The notes under the pieces were generated by a model that saw only the letters and a list, made by a program, of their open reading frames with translations, was not told the origin of the DNA and ran no database searches. From Pseudomonas mandelii (GTDB lineage Bacteria > Pseudomonadota > Gammaproteobacteria > Pseudomonadales > Pseudomonadaceae): 58,958 nt of DNA. Shown here one piece after another: positions 1 to 8,253 of this stretch. The translations under genes were made by a program, and so were the position numbers. Each line of letters opens with the position of its first letter. The first letter of the stretch is position 1. Location: NCBI RefSeq assembly GCF_006438925.1, contig NZ_RCZA01000019.1:1-58958 (forward strand), written 5' to 3'.

Positions 1-228
1 AGGCACCACGGCCTCGCCAGCACTGACCGCCGACAGGCTGCCGTCCTGGTACAGCTTGCGCCACAGGAACAACTGGTTGGCATTGATGCCGTTACGCCGA
101 GCCACCACCGAAACGCTTTGCCCTGGCTCAAGGCTCTCGCGAACCATGGCCAGTTTTTGCTCTGGGCTCCAGCGGCGCCGCCGCTCCTGGCCCAAAAGCT
201 CCCCACTCTTATCGTTGCTGTTAGTCAT
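1..228 (-). CDS. IS2-group transposase OrfA (partial, runs off window)
   Basis: This is the first 76 residues of a small transposase subunit that carries a helix-turn-helix. It contains RRRRWSPEQKLAMVRESLEPG, then SVSVVARRNGINANQLFLWR, then YQDGSLSAVSAGEAVVP. The order matches IS2 OrfA of the IS3 family, which binds the terminal repeats and is joined to OrfB by frameshifting. The ATG at 228 is chosen; an in-frame ATG at 234 is possible. OrfB and the second terminus lie outside the window, so it cannot be judged whether the element is intact. It lies upstream of the diguanylate cyclase gene at 404 and points away from it. Confidence 0.8.
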   Translation of the reverse strand, partial: MTNSNDKSGELLGQERRRRWSPEQKLAMVRESLEPGQSVSVVARRNGINANQLFLWRKLYQDGSLSAVSAGEAVVP

Positions 229-298
229 AAACATAACCGTTTGCCTATCCCTTATCGTAAGGGGGAAACGGTGTCCTGTCTTTCATGGGGCTCGTTCA
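1..298 (-). mobile_element. IS2-group (IS3 family) insertion sequence, one end
   Basis: The window opens inside an insertion sequence. It holds the orfA start (ending at 228) and the adjoining terminus. The proposed outer end is at 298. Read on the minus strand it begins TGAACGAGCCCCATGAAAGA, which resembles IS2-type terminal repeats (TG start, GCCCC block, AGACA block). The end position is inferred from that resemblance, because the other end lies outside the window and no target duplication can be checked. Confidence 0.65.
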
Positions 299-403
299 TC
301 CAACAGGTAGTAGGGACACTTTATGTATGGCTGCTTGGTGTACGTAAGGATATGCTGCCTCCCGACTTCATATATGCCAATAAAAACCAACCACAGTGAC
401 GTT

Positions 404-1441
404 ATGAGCCAATCAGAGACGCGTGCGACTGCCCTAACGCTGTATCCAGAGGACTCCCGCGAGGCGGCGGCTCTGCTGAAGCAGGCCGTACCACTGATGG
501 TGCGTCACAACATTCCACCAAACCCCGTGCACTATGCCCTCTGGTACACCTACAGCAAAGGTCAGGAGCCAGAGCTTAATCGCCATCTGGACAGGGTGGT
601 CAAAGACTTCGACTGTTTCCCTCCAGAATCTGCTACGAAGCTTTTTCGTGACTACATCATTCGTGACGAATTGGAAGAGGCACGCGCAGGGCAACAACAA
701 GCGATCAATCTGGTTGACGACATGGAGCGTAATGTCTCGCGTAGTGTGAATGGCAGTGTCAACTTTCAAGCCAGTCTTGGCCATTGCATGGAAATGCTCG
801 CGGAGCCGGTCGATCAGAGATTGCCCGCCATTCTGAGCGCGCTGCAACAGAGCACCCAGGTCATGCAGGATCAGCAAGAGCTTTTCCTCTCCCAGCTGCA
901 CTCAGCGCAAAATGAAATTATGAGTCTGAGAGACAAGCTCGAGCGAGCCCAACTGGCTGCATCTTTGGATGGTCTGACTAAGGTGTTGAACCGGGCTACC
1001 TTCACTCGCTTGCTGGAGCATGCATTGATCAACGCTCCACATGGGGTGGCATTGGTCATGTTGGATATCGATCATTTCAAGCAGTTCAATGACCGGTATG
1101 GCCATCCTTTGGGCGACCGCGTACTTGAACATGTTGGTCAGGTGTTACGGAACTCAATCCCGTCTCAGGCCCTGGCGGCACGCTATGGTGGTGAAGAGTT
1201 CTGTGTAGTCCTGCAAGAGTGTTTTGATCTCACCAGTGCTCATACTTTTGCTGAGCAGCTGCGCCTGAAAATTCAGGCGCTGCGAATCAAGGTTCGTGGC
1301 ACGGATGAGGTGCTGGACACTGTAACTGCGTCCCTTGGTGTCGCCCTCGCGATAGCGGGTGACGATGTGGAAAGCCTTCTGACTCGTGCCGATGATGCCC
1401 TCTATCAAGCCAAGCGCAGCGGGCGCAACCGAGTGAATTGA
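404..1441 (+). CDS. diguanylate cyclase (GGDEF)
   Basis: This 345-residue protein probably makes cyclic di-GMP from two GTP. The N-terminal ~180 residues are helical with no membrane segment and no recognised sensor domain; the stretch around residues 150-185 looks like a coiled coil leading into the catalytic domain. The GGDEF domain shows the metal-binding LDIDHFKQFND and an active-site GGEEF at residues 262-266. The inhibitory RxxD site that normally lies just before it is replaced (PSQA), so product inhibition may be lost. The start at 404 is preferred over an upstream in-frame ATG at 323, because homologous cyclases of this type begin near here and the intervening residues are not protein-like. 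It stands alone, next to an insertion sequence. Confidence 0.85.
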   Translation: MSQSETRATALTLYPEDSREAAALLKQAVPLMVRHNIPPNPVHYALWYTYSKGQEPELNRHLDRVVKDFDCFPPESATKLFRDYIIRDELEEARAGQQQAINLVDDMERNVSRSVNGSVNFQASLGHCMEMLAEPVDQRLPAILSALQQSTQVMQDQQELFLSQLHSAQNEIMSLRDKLERAQLAASLDGLTKVLNRATFTRLLEHALINAPHGVALVMLDIDHFKQFNDRYGHPLGDRVLEHVGQVLRNSIPSQALAARYGGEEFCVVLQECFDLTSAHTFAEQLRLKIQALRIKVRGTDEVLDTVTASLGVALAIAGDDVESLLTRADDALYQAKRSGRNRVN

Positions 1442-1698
1442 AACTGGCATTCGGATTCAATCTGCAATCACATAGCCGCACAGGATATGGTGATTCGATT
1501 CGCGTTCCTTCCGCATGGCAGCCATAGCTAGGCTGTGGTGTGAAGTAACGTCAATGGAGAGGTCGCTCCTTCGGGCTTAAGCCCGGCTCGATCTTGCGCC
1601 TTCAGGTGAGGTGTCCAGGTATGCGTTTGCGGCTTGGCGGAGGACTCTGAAGTTCAGCCTGATGTACCGGTAAAGCGAAGCATTTTATGGCTTCCTCA

Positions 1699-1923
1699 TT
1701 AGTCTTCGAGGCTGCCGCGCTGTTCGCTATTCCAGGCTTCAGTGAGCTCGTCTATCCGATCTGTGATTTGAGGCTTTTTTGATAGGACTAGGCAGCGCGT
1801 GTTGCCGACAAATTCTTCTATCAGATACACAGAGTCGCCGACATCCAGCTCCAACTCCTGCAACGCTTCATCGGGAATTCGAATAGCACCGTCACCATCC
1901 CATTCTTCGATGATGATTTTCAT
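1699..1923 (-). CDS. AbrB/MazE-type DNA-binding protein (orphan antitoxin-like)
   Basis: This 74-residue protein begins MKIIIEEWDGDGAIRIPDEA and continues ELELDVGDSVYLIEEF, the swapped-hairpin AbrB/MazE/SpoVT fold that binds DNA and usually neutralises a partner toxin. The C-terminal half is acidic, as in antitoxin tails. The ATG at 1923 is chosen because the fold starts there; a longer in-frame reading to 2013 adds residues that do not fit the family. No toxin reading frame is seen on either side: 1442-1698 has no convincing gene, and upstream is a terminator region. It is either a solitary regulator or the survivor of a broken toxin-antitoxin pair. Confidence 0.7.
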   Translation of the reverse strand: MKIIIEEWDGDGAIRIPDEALQELELDVGDSVYLIEEFVGNTRCLVLSKKPQITDRIDELTEAWNSEQRGSLED

Positions 1924-2317
1924 AGGGGGCTTTCTCACGTGTAGTCTCCAATGCTTCTGAGTCGGCAATGGTAACGTGTTTTGGTCTATCCGGTTTAGAG
2001 CGAACCTAGACATCCCAAATAGCTAAGCTCTACGGCTCCGGCGCTCTGACCGAACAACCGCTCCATCTGTAATTTCCTGTTTGTCATTAAGGGCGGGGAA
2101 ATCACACACTTGCGAAAGTACTTGCCGCTGACTGTTATAGACCCCCTCAGAATTGAGTCCGTTCCTGCTCCAGGATCCACAAAAAAACGCCACTCAATGA
2201 GTGGCGTTTTTTTGTGCGTGACATTTACAAGCGGCATTGCCATCACTGTCGGCATCTGCCCATGCATGCTTAGAACGGAATTTCGTCTCAGCAGGCATGA
2301 CCCGTAGGGCGGCAGAA
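1924..2317. other. intergenic region
   Basis: Apart from the strong bidirectional terminator at 2181-2213, nothing recognisable is seen. Short open frames here have no codon-usage or motif support. Confidence 0.5.
2181..2213. terminator. bidirectional rho-independent terminator
   Basis: A perfect stem, CGCCACTCA paired with TGAGTGGCG around 2188-2206, is flanked by seven A on the left and seven T on the right, so it would work in both directions. It lies just past the stop of mgdD (2318, minus strand) and most likely ends the purU1-folD1-mgdABCD transcript. Confidence 0.9.
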
Positions 2318-2914
2318 TCAGCGCGTTTTCACAGCGGTAGCCAGACCTGAATACTCCTGCATTGCATCCTCCAACGCCCCCCGAAAATACTCCCGCGACG
2401 CCCGGTCACAAAGGATGTGCAAGCTCGCCTGCTGCACGGTGCCGGAATTGATAACGATCACGTTGATGCGTGCCGCCGACGTCTGGGCCACCGCTCCCGG
2501 GCCGAACGCCTGAGGGCTCAGGTCAACCCCGCAGAGCTTGGCCAACACTTCGCTCAGATGATCCCCCGTCAGCTGAAAACAGGCATGGCTGTCCTGCCGA
2601 GGCAGCAGATAGTTGGCTTGATGATCAAGTTCCCAGCGTGCCTCTTCATCCGCCATTCGTTGGCCTTGATCCTCTGGGCTGCCGAGCAGCAGGTATTCGG
2701 TCTGCGACAGCCGCGCCACCTGACTGCCGTCGGCTTGAATCACCGCACGGTTGGGCGCATCCGGCAGGACGAAGCCGCGGCTGCGCAGGTACGCGGCACT
2801 GTGGGCGCCGCGGAAACCGACTCGCGGCAGGTCAGTCAGGTCCGCCAGGCGGCACCCCGGCATCGGTGCCAGGGCTTGCCGAGGGATGCTGTGTTGTTCT
2901 CTCAGACTGGTCAT
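2318..2914 (-). CDS. mgdD: N-methylglutamate dehydrogenase subunit D (SoxG-type)
   Basis: This 198-residue protein has the fold of the gamma subunit (SoxG) of heterotetrameric sarcosine oxidase, a truncated GcvT-like domain that helps bind tetrahydrofolate. Typical stretches are RLSQTEYLLLGSPED, then DSHACFQLTGDHLSEVLAKLCGVDL and the C-terminal LHILCDRASREYFRGALEDA. It is the last gene of an operon whose order B-D-A-G matches both soxBDAG and mgdABCD. The N-methylglutamate assignment rests on the divergent gmaS-mgsABC operon next door; by itself the protein could equally be SoxG. It begins 3 bases after the end of mgdC, so translation is probably coupled. Confidence 0.75.
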   Translation of the reverse strand: MTSLREQHSIPRQALAPMPGCRLADLTDLPRVGFRGAHSAAYLRSRGFVLPDAPNRAVIQADGSQVARLSQTEYLLLGSPEDQGQRMADEEARWELDHQANYLLPRQDSHACFQLTGDHLSEVLAKLCGVDLSPQAFGPGAVAQTSAARINVIVINSGTVQQASLHILCDRASREYFRGALEDAMQEYSGLATAVKTR

Positions 2915-2917
2915 GAC

Positions 2918-5815
2918 TCAAAGCTCCTGGCGTTGGTTGTCGGGATCGAAGAAGGGCAACTGCACCACCTCGGCCTGGACCACGATGCCGCCTTCGACGC
3001 GGATCGGAATCCGTTGCCCTGGCGTGCTCTGATCGATGCCGGCGTAGGCCAGGCCGATGATCTTGCCCAGGGAGGCGGAATATTCGCAGGAGGTGACGTT
3101 GCCGCTGATGTCGGGGCCGTTCAGCACCAGATGGCCTTCCAGCGGTTGCAGGCTGCCTTTGGGCAGGCTGAAACCCACCAGTTTGCGTTTCAGTGGCTGG
3201 GCTTCGAGGATGTCTACCGAGCGGCGGCCGACGAAGAACGGCTTGGTGCGGCTGATCGCCCAGCCCATGTCGATTTCCGCCGGGTGGGTCATGCCGTCAG
3301 TGTCCTGACTGATGATCACGTGGCCTTTTTCCAGACGCAGCAGGCGCTGGGTTTCGACGCCGAAGGGGCGGATGTCATGTGCTTTGCCGGCCTCAGTCAG
3401 TGCGTCCCAGAGCTTGAGCCCATGACGCGCGGGTACGTGGATTTCATAGCCCAGTTCGCCGACAAAACCGACTCGCAACAACCGGGCCTTGATGCCGGCC
3501 ACGGTGCCCTGGCGAACGCCCAGATAAGGGAAGGCATCGGCGCTCAGGTCGAGGTCGGTGCAGACCTGTTCCAGCACCTTGCGCGAGTCCGGCCCGGCGA
3601 CGTTGACTGCACAAATGGCCGCAGTGACGTTGGCGACATCCACGTCGAGGCGCCATTGCGCGTTCCACTTAAGCATTTGCTGATAGATCCGGTCGACACC
3701 GCTGGTGGTGGCGGTGACGTAGAAATGGTTCTCGGCAAACCGCGCGCAGACACCGTCGTCGATCACCACGCCGTGCTCATTGGTCATCAGCGCATAACGG
3801 GAGCGGCCGATCGGCTGCTTGATAAAGGCGAACGTGTACATCCGATTGAGCAGTTCGGCCGCATCCGGGCCGCGCACATCCAGGCCACCGAGGGTCGAGA
3901 CATCGATGATGCCGACCTTGTTGCGCACGTGCAGGGCTTCGGCCTGCATGCAGGCTTCGCGATCCTTCGCGTTACCGTAGTAGGCCGGGCGTTGCCAGAT
4001 GCCCGCAGGCATCATCTTCGCGCCAGCTTGCAGGTGACGAGCGTGCATCGGCGTTTGCCGGTACGGGTCGAACGCGCGACCGGCGACATGCGCCAGCTTT
4101 TCAGCCACAAACGGTGGTCGTGCCGTGGTCACGCCGGTTTCACTGATGTTGCGTTGGGTGGCCCAGGCCACCAATCGCGCGGTCGGCAGCGCCGAGTGAC
4201 GACCTTGAGACGGGCCCATGCCGACGGTGGAGTAGCGCTTGACCAGTTGCACGTCGCGATAACCGATCCGGGTGGCGTTGACGATGTCGGCTACTTGCAG
4301 ATCCTCGTCGAAGTCGACGAAGTCCTTGCCTTTGGGATGCGGGAAGATTGGCCAATTAAAGTTGACCCGAGCCTCGCCGCTGAATGGCGCGCGTTGCGTA
4401 CCGACTGTCAGACCCAGCGCGAGGGCGGCTTCGGTACCGGCATTCACACCATCGGCAATCACGTTATCCAGCTGGTGACGACCGTTGACCGAGCCGGCGA
4501 CATTCAGATTCTTTGGCAGGCCGCTGAGAGTGAACTCGGCACGCTGATCGTCGTAGGCCAGTTTGCCGCCGGCCTGGCACAGCAGTTGATAGACCGGCAT
4601 GTAGCCGGCGGACATGCACAGTAAATCGCAATCCAGGTGTTGCCCGCTCTCGGCGACCTGGCCTTGTGCGGTGATCTTGCGCACGTCGACGCCGTTGATA
4701 TGGCGCATGCCTTTCTCGTGCTGGGCTTCATAGACGGTGCTGTTGCTCTGACGGTAGATCTTGCGTTGCGCCAGTGCACCCAGCAAGGATTCGTCCGAAG
4801 GACCATGACGCAGGTCCACCACCGCGACAACCTCCACGCCCTGGTCATGCAGATCCAGCGCGGCGAGGTAACCGTCATCGTTGCCTGTCAGCACCACGGC
4901 GCGTTTACCGGGTTTGACCGCATACAGTTTCATCAGTCGTTGCGCGGCGCTGGTCAGCATCACGCCCGGCAGGTCGTTGTTGCGAAAGATCACCGGTTGA
5001 TCAAAGGCCCCGCTGCACACCAGGCACTGGCGGGCGCGGACCTTGTACATGCGTTTGCCCTGAATCACCGGCAGGTAGTTGTCGGTGAACCAGGCGTTGC
5101 AAGTGGCTTCGGTCAGGATCTGGATATTGGCGTGTTGCTCTACCGCAGCGAGCAGTTCGCGACGCAGGTTTTCAGCCCTGTTGCCTTCGATATCGAAGCG
5201 GGCATAGGTTAGTGAACCGCCGAGCACCGGTTGTTGCTCGATGAGCAACACCTTGGCCCCCGCGTTGGCTGCCGTCAGCGCCGCATGGAGCCCGGCGGGG
5301 CCTGCGCCGATGACTGCCAGGTCGGTGAAAAGGTAGGCCTTGTCGTAGTACTCGGGCCGGAAGGTCAGGTCGAGCACACCGAGGCCGGCCTTCTTGCGAA
5401 TGATCGGCTCCCAGATTTTCCACATGCCCTTGGGTTTGTAGAACGAGCGGTAATAGAAACCCACCGGCATGAATTTCGAGAACTTGCCGAGGTAGGCGTC
5501 CTTGTCGTTATCCAGCGAGCCGTTGACGTTCTGCGCGCTGACCTGCAAACCGGCGGACAACGCATGTGCGTCGGCCAGCACGTTGGGCTCTTCGGGCAAC
5601 TGCACCAGGCTGTTGGCGTCCTGGCCGGCCATGGTCAGCGGGCCACGCGGGCGATGGTATTTGAACGAACGGGAGATCAGGAAACGCCCGTTGGCCAACA
5701 GGGCGCTGGCGATGCTGTCGCCTTGCAAGCCTTGGTAGCGGTGGCCGTCGAAGCTGAAATCCAGCGGTTGATCACGGTCGATCAGCAAGCCCATGGGGGC
5801 GGGTAGGCGATTCAT
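2918..5815 (-). CDS. mgdC: N-methylglutamate dehydrogenase subunit C (SoxA-type)
   Basis: This 965-residue alpha subunit belongs to a SoxBDAG-type oxidoreductase. An N-terminal ferredoxin-like region (about 10-100) is followed by a dinucleotide-binding motif, GAGPAG at 170-175, an FAD/NAD domain to about 500, and a C-terminal GcvT-type tetrahydrofolate domain (about 580-965, with GELGYEIHVPARHGLKLWDAL and RLEKGHVIISQDTDG). In the family it passes electrons to NAD and loads the released methyl carbon onto tetrahydrofolate as 5,10-methylene-THF. In the N-methylglutamate pathway the substrate is N-methylglutamate and the products are glutamate and a C1 unit. The start overlaps the mgdB stop as ATGA. 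Sarcosine oxidase alpha is the alternative; context favours NMG dehydrogenase. Confidence 0.8.
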   Translation of the reverse strand: MNRLPAPMGLLIDRDQPLDFSFDGHRYQGLQGDSIASALLANGRFLISRSFKYHRPRGPLTMAGQDANSLVQLPEEPNVLADAHALSAGLQVSAQNVNGSLDNDKDAYLGKFSKFMPVGFYYRSFYKPKGMWKIWEPIIRKKAGLGVLDLTFRPEYYDKAYLFTDLAVIGAGPAGLHAALTAANAGAKVLLIEQQPVLGGSLTYARFDIEGNRAENLRRELLAAVEQHANIQILTEATCNAWFTDNYLPVIQGKRMYKVRARQCLVCSGAFDQPVIFRNNDLPGVMLTSAAQRLMKLYAVKPGKRAVVLTGNDDGYLAALDLHDQGVEVVAVVDLRHGPSDESLLGALAQRKIYRQSNSTVYEAQHEKGMRHINGVDVRKITAQGQVAESGQHLDCDLLCMSAGYMPVYQLLCQAGGKLAYDDQRAEFTLSGLPKNLNVAGSVNGRHQLDNVIADGVNAGTEAALALGLTVGTQRAPFSGEARVNFNWPIFPHPKGKDFVDFDEDLQVADIVNATRIGYRDVQLVKRYSTVGMGPSQGRHSALPTARLVAWATQRNISETGVTTARPPFVAEKLAHVAGRAFDPYRQTPMHARHLQAGAKMMPAGIWQRPAYYGNAKDREACMQAEALHVRNKVGIIDVSTLGGLDVRGPDAAELLNRMYTFAFIKQPIGRSRYALMTNEHGVVIDDGVCARFAENHFYVTATTSGVDRIYQQMLKWNAQWRLDVDVANVTAAICAVNVAGPDSRKVLEQVCTDLDLSADAFPYLGVRQGTVAGIKARLLRVGFVGELGYEIHVPARHGLKLWDALTEAGKAHDIRPFGVETQRLLRLEKGHVIISQDTDGMTHPAEIDMGWAISRTKPFFVGRRSVDILEAQPLKRKLVGFSLPKGSLQPLEGHLVLNGPDISGNVTSCEYSASLGKIIGLAYAGIDQSTPGQRIPIRVEGGIVVQAEVVQLPFFDPDNQRQEL

Positions 5816-6111
5816 CCTGCGATCTCCTTGGCGACGCTGAAGTCGACGCGGGCGGTGAACAGTTCTTTGGGGTCGAAGGTGCGCAGGATTTCATCGGTTA
5901 CGGTGTGCCGCTCCGCAAGAAACCAGTAGCTGGATGGCGTGTGCATCCACCATTCGCGCACCACACCGGCGAGGTTGTCGGTGTTGAACACGTAGTCGGC
6001 CCATTCGGCGTCGCTGCAACTGACCGGGTCAGGCATCGGCTTGAATTCACCGCCATAGGTGAACTCGCTGATATTGCGCGGCCCGTTGAGCGGGCAATTC
6101 ATGATTTTCAT
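5812..6111 (-). CDS. mgdB: N-methylglutamate dehydrogenase subunit B (SoxD-type)
   Basis: This 99-residue small subunit begins MKIMNCPLNGPRNISEFTYG and contains ADYVFNTDNLAGVVREWW. It aligns by eye with SoxD, the zinc-binding delta subunit of sarcosine oxidase. SoxD normally starts with a C-P-x-C-G motif and has an H-x3-C further on. Here only Cys6 of the first pair remains (residue 9 is Asn), and His57 is followed by Thr-Pro-Ser-Ser with no Cys, so the classical zinc site is largely missing. The ATG at 6111 gives the usual length; the longer reading to 6186 is rejected. It sits between mgdA and mgdC, overlapping mgdC by four bases. Confidence 0.75.
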   Translation of the reverse strand: MKIMNCPLNGPRNISEFTYGGEFKPMPDPVSCSDAEWADYVFNTDNLAGVVREWWMHTPSSYWFLAERHTVTDEILRTFDPKELFTARVDFSVAKEIAG

Positions 6112-6124
6112 AGTCCGCTCTCCG

Positions 6125-7366
6125 TCAGTGACTGGCCGCCGTGGCGCCCATTTCGTTGACTTGCTGGAAGGTTGAGAAACGCTCAAGGCCGAAGGGTTTG
6201 ATCAGCTCCGGTACCTTGCCGCCACTGGCCACCAACTCGGCCATGGTCTTGCCGCAGATCGGCGTGGCCTTGAAACCCCAAGTGCCCCAGCCGGCGTCGA
6301 GGTAGTAATTCTTCACCGGCGACAGGCCCATGATCGGGCTGTAATCCGGGGTCATGTCGGTGATACCGGCCCATTGGCGCATCAGCTTGGCGTTGGCCAG
6401 GAACGGGAACATCTCGATGGCATGGGCCAGCAAGCTTTCCTTGAGGTCCAGCGTCGAGCGTGTATTGAACAGTGGATAGGGATCGGAGCCGCCACCGAAC
6501 ACCACTTCACCGCGGCTGGTCTGCTGCACATAGCAGTGCAGGGCGGAGGAGCTCACCAGCGGATCGAGAAACGGTTTGAACGGCTGGGTGACCATCGCTT
6601 GCAGCGGGAAGGTCTGGATCGGCGAACGGATCCCGGCCTTGGCCATCAACAAGGAACTGTGTCCGGCAATCGCCTGCACTGCACAACCGCACTTGATGGT
6701 GCCGCGATTGGTTTTCACGGCGGTGATGGCGCCGTTCTCGATGATCAGGTCCTGGACTTCGGTGAGCTGATGAATTTCCACGCCACGCTTGGCCGCCTGC
6801 TTGGCGTAACCCCAGGCCACGGCGTCGTGGCGCGCGGTGGCGCCGTCGATGTGCCACAGACCGGCGATCACCGGCAAGTGACCGGGATCGAGGTTGAGGC
6901 TGGGCACCAGTTCGCGGATCTGCTGGCGGTCGATCATCTCGGTACGGCCGCCAAAGTGTTTGTTGACCTCGGCGCGCTGACGGAACGAACGCACCGTGGC
7001 ATCGGTGTGAGCCAGGGTCAGTTGGCCGCGCTCGGAGTACATGATGTTGAAATCGAATTCGTTGGACAGCGACTGGAACATCCGCACCGACTCGGCATAA
7101 AAACGCACGCCTTCGCTGGTCAGGTAATTGGAGCGGATCACTGCGGTGTTGCGCGCGGTATTGCCGCCGCCCAGATAGGACTTTTCCAGCACCGCGATGT
7201 TGGTGATGCCGTGGTACTTGGCCAGGTAGTAAGCGGTGGCCAGACCGTGGCCGCCGGCACCGATGATCACCACGTCATAACTCGACTTGAGTTCCTTCGG
7301 TGGCGGCAAATCCACTTCCACCGGGTACTCCGAACTCAGCCCGTATTTCAATAGATTGAATGGCAT
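6125..7366 (-). CDS. mgdA: N-methylglutamate dehydrogenase subunit A (SoxB-type flavoprotein)
   Basis: This 413-residue DAO-superfamily flavoprotein is the catalytic subunit that oxidises the N-methyl amino acid. The FAD motif GAGGHG lies at 36-41 after a short N-terminal extension (MPFNLLKYGLSSEYPVEVDL). GGGNTARNTAVIRSNY follows, and the C-terminal part holds DMTPDYSPIMG and WGTWGFKATPICGKTMAEL, all typical of SoxB. The start at 7366 has a GGAGG five bases upstream; the reading frame continues further upstream but there runs antisense-like inside folD. It overlaps the folD stop by 19 bases, so translation is coupled. SoxB of sarcosine oxidase is the alternative name. Confidence 0.8.
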   Translation of the reverse strand: MPFNLLKYGLSSEYPVEVDLPPPKELKSSYDVVIIGAGGHGLATAYYLAKYHGITNIAVLEKSYLGGGNTARNTAVIRSNYLTSEGVRFYAESVRMFQSLSNEFDFNIMYSERGQLTLAHTDATVRSFRQRAEVNKHFGGRTEMIDRQQIRELVPSLNLDPGHLPVIAGLWHIDGATARHDAVAWGYAKQAAKRGVEIHQLTEVQDLIIENGAITAVKTNRGTIKCGCAVQAIAGHSSLLMAKAGIRSPIQTFPLQAMVTQPFKPFLDPLVSSSALHCYVQQTSRGEVVFGGGSDPYPLFNTRSTLDLKESLLAHAIEMFPFLANAKLMRQWAGITDMTPDYSPIMGLSPVKNYYLDAGWGTWGFKATPICGKTMAELVASGGKVPELIKPFGLERFSTFQQVNEMGATAASH

Positions 7367-8253
7367 AGGGCCTCCGATTGGCTGCGTTGAGCCTGGTGTT
7401 GCGCAAGGGCTGCGGTGACAGTGTTTTTCATCAGAAAGGCGATGGTCATCGGCCCGACACCACCAGGTACCGGGGTGATCGCCGCGACGTGGGGCAGGGC
7501 GCTGTCGAAGTCGACATCGCCCACCAAACGGCTGCGGCCATCGTCTTCGATGCGGTTGATGCCAACGTCGATCACCACTGCGCCTGACTTCAGCCAACTG
7601 GCGTCGATCAGCCTTGGGCGCCCCACGGCGGCGATGACGATGTCTGCCTGCCGGCACAGAGCCTGCGGATCCGGGCTGCGCGAATGCAGGACGGTCACTG
7701 AGCAGTCGGCCTGCAGCAACAACGCTGCCATGGGTTTGCCGACGATGTTCGAGCGGCCGATCACCACCGCGTGCTTGCCGCGCAGATCGCCGCAGGTTTG
7801 TTCCAGCAAATACAAGCAACCACTGGGGGTGCAGGGCGCGAGTACCGTGCGACCCTGGCTGAGACCGCCGACGTTCTGACTGTGGAACCCGTCTACATCC
7901 TTGTCCGGAGCGATAGCCTCCAGTGCGCGTAATTCGTCGATATGCGAAGGCAGCGGCAGCTGCAGAAGAATGCCGTGGATCGAACGATCGGCATTCAATC
8001 GGGCGATCAAAATGAGTAACTGTTCAGTGCTGGTGTCCGTGGACAGCCGATGTTCCAGCGAGCGGATACCCACCTCTTCGGCGCGCAGGATCTTGTTTCG
8101 CACGTAGACCTGGCTGGCAGGGTCGCTGCCCACCAGAATCACCGCCAGTGCCGGTTGAATGTCTTGCTCGCGCAGGCGCTCCACGTCCTTGCGGACCTGT
8201 ACCAAGACGCGGGCGGCGGTGGCCTTTCCGTCGATCAGTTTGTGTGCGTTCAC
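7348..8253 (-). CDS. folD: methylene-THF dehydrogenase/cyclohydrolase (copy 1)
   Basis: This 301-residue bifunctional cytoplasmic enzyme converts 5,10-methylene-THF through methenyl-THF to 10-formyl-THF with NADP. Visible signatures are SDPASQVYVRNKILRAEEVGI, GILLQLPLPSHI, DKDVDGFHSQNVGGLSQG, the Rossmann motif VVIGRSNIVGKPMAALLL, and the C-terminal ITPVPGGVGPMTIAFLMKNT. It sits directly between purU and mgdA with overlaps on both sides (8250-8253 and 7348-7366), so it is dedicated to removing the C1 unit produced by the Mgd complex. A second folD is at 16110 in the other methylamine operon; neither is likely to be the housekeeping copy. Confidence 0.93.
   Translation of the reverse strand: MNAHKLIDGKATAARVLVQVRKDVERLREQDIQPALAVILVGSDPASQVYVRNKILRAEEVGIRSLEHRLSTDTSTEQLLILIARLNADRSIHGILLQLPLPSHIDELRALEAIAPDKDVDGFHSQNVGGLSQGRTVLAPCTPSGCLYLLEQTCGDLRGKHAVVIGRSNIVGKPMAALLLQADCSVTVLHSRSPDPQALCRQADIVIAAVGRPRLIDASWLKSGAVVIDVGINRIEDDGRSRLVGDVDFDSALPHVAAITPVPGGVGPMTIAFLMKNTVTAALAQHQAQRSQSEALCHSIY

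Noticed and set aside
1995..2267. 90-codon minus-strand frame near the terminator
   Set aside because: It runs through the bidirectional terminator hairpin and has no ribosome site or motif. It was also considered as a toxin partner for the AbrB-type gene and does not look like one.
2417..4624. Very long open frame (735 codons) on the plus strand
   Set aside because: It lies antisense to mgdC and mgdD, which have clear domain signatures. Its translation has no motifs and reflects the GC-rich codon pattern of the opposite strand.
6125..7819. 564-codon version of the MgdA gene
   Set aside because: The first ~150 codons run inside folD in another frame and are arginine-rich without motifs. The flavoprotein family starts at MPFNLL, where GGAGG precedes the ATG at 7366.
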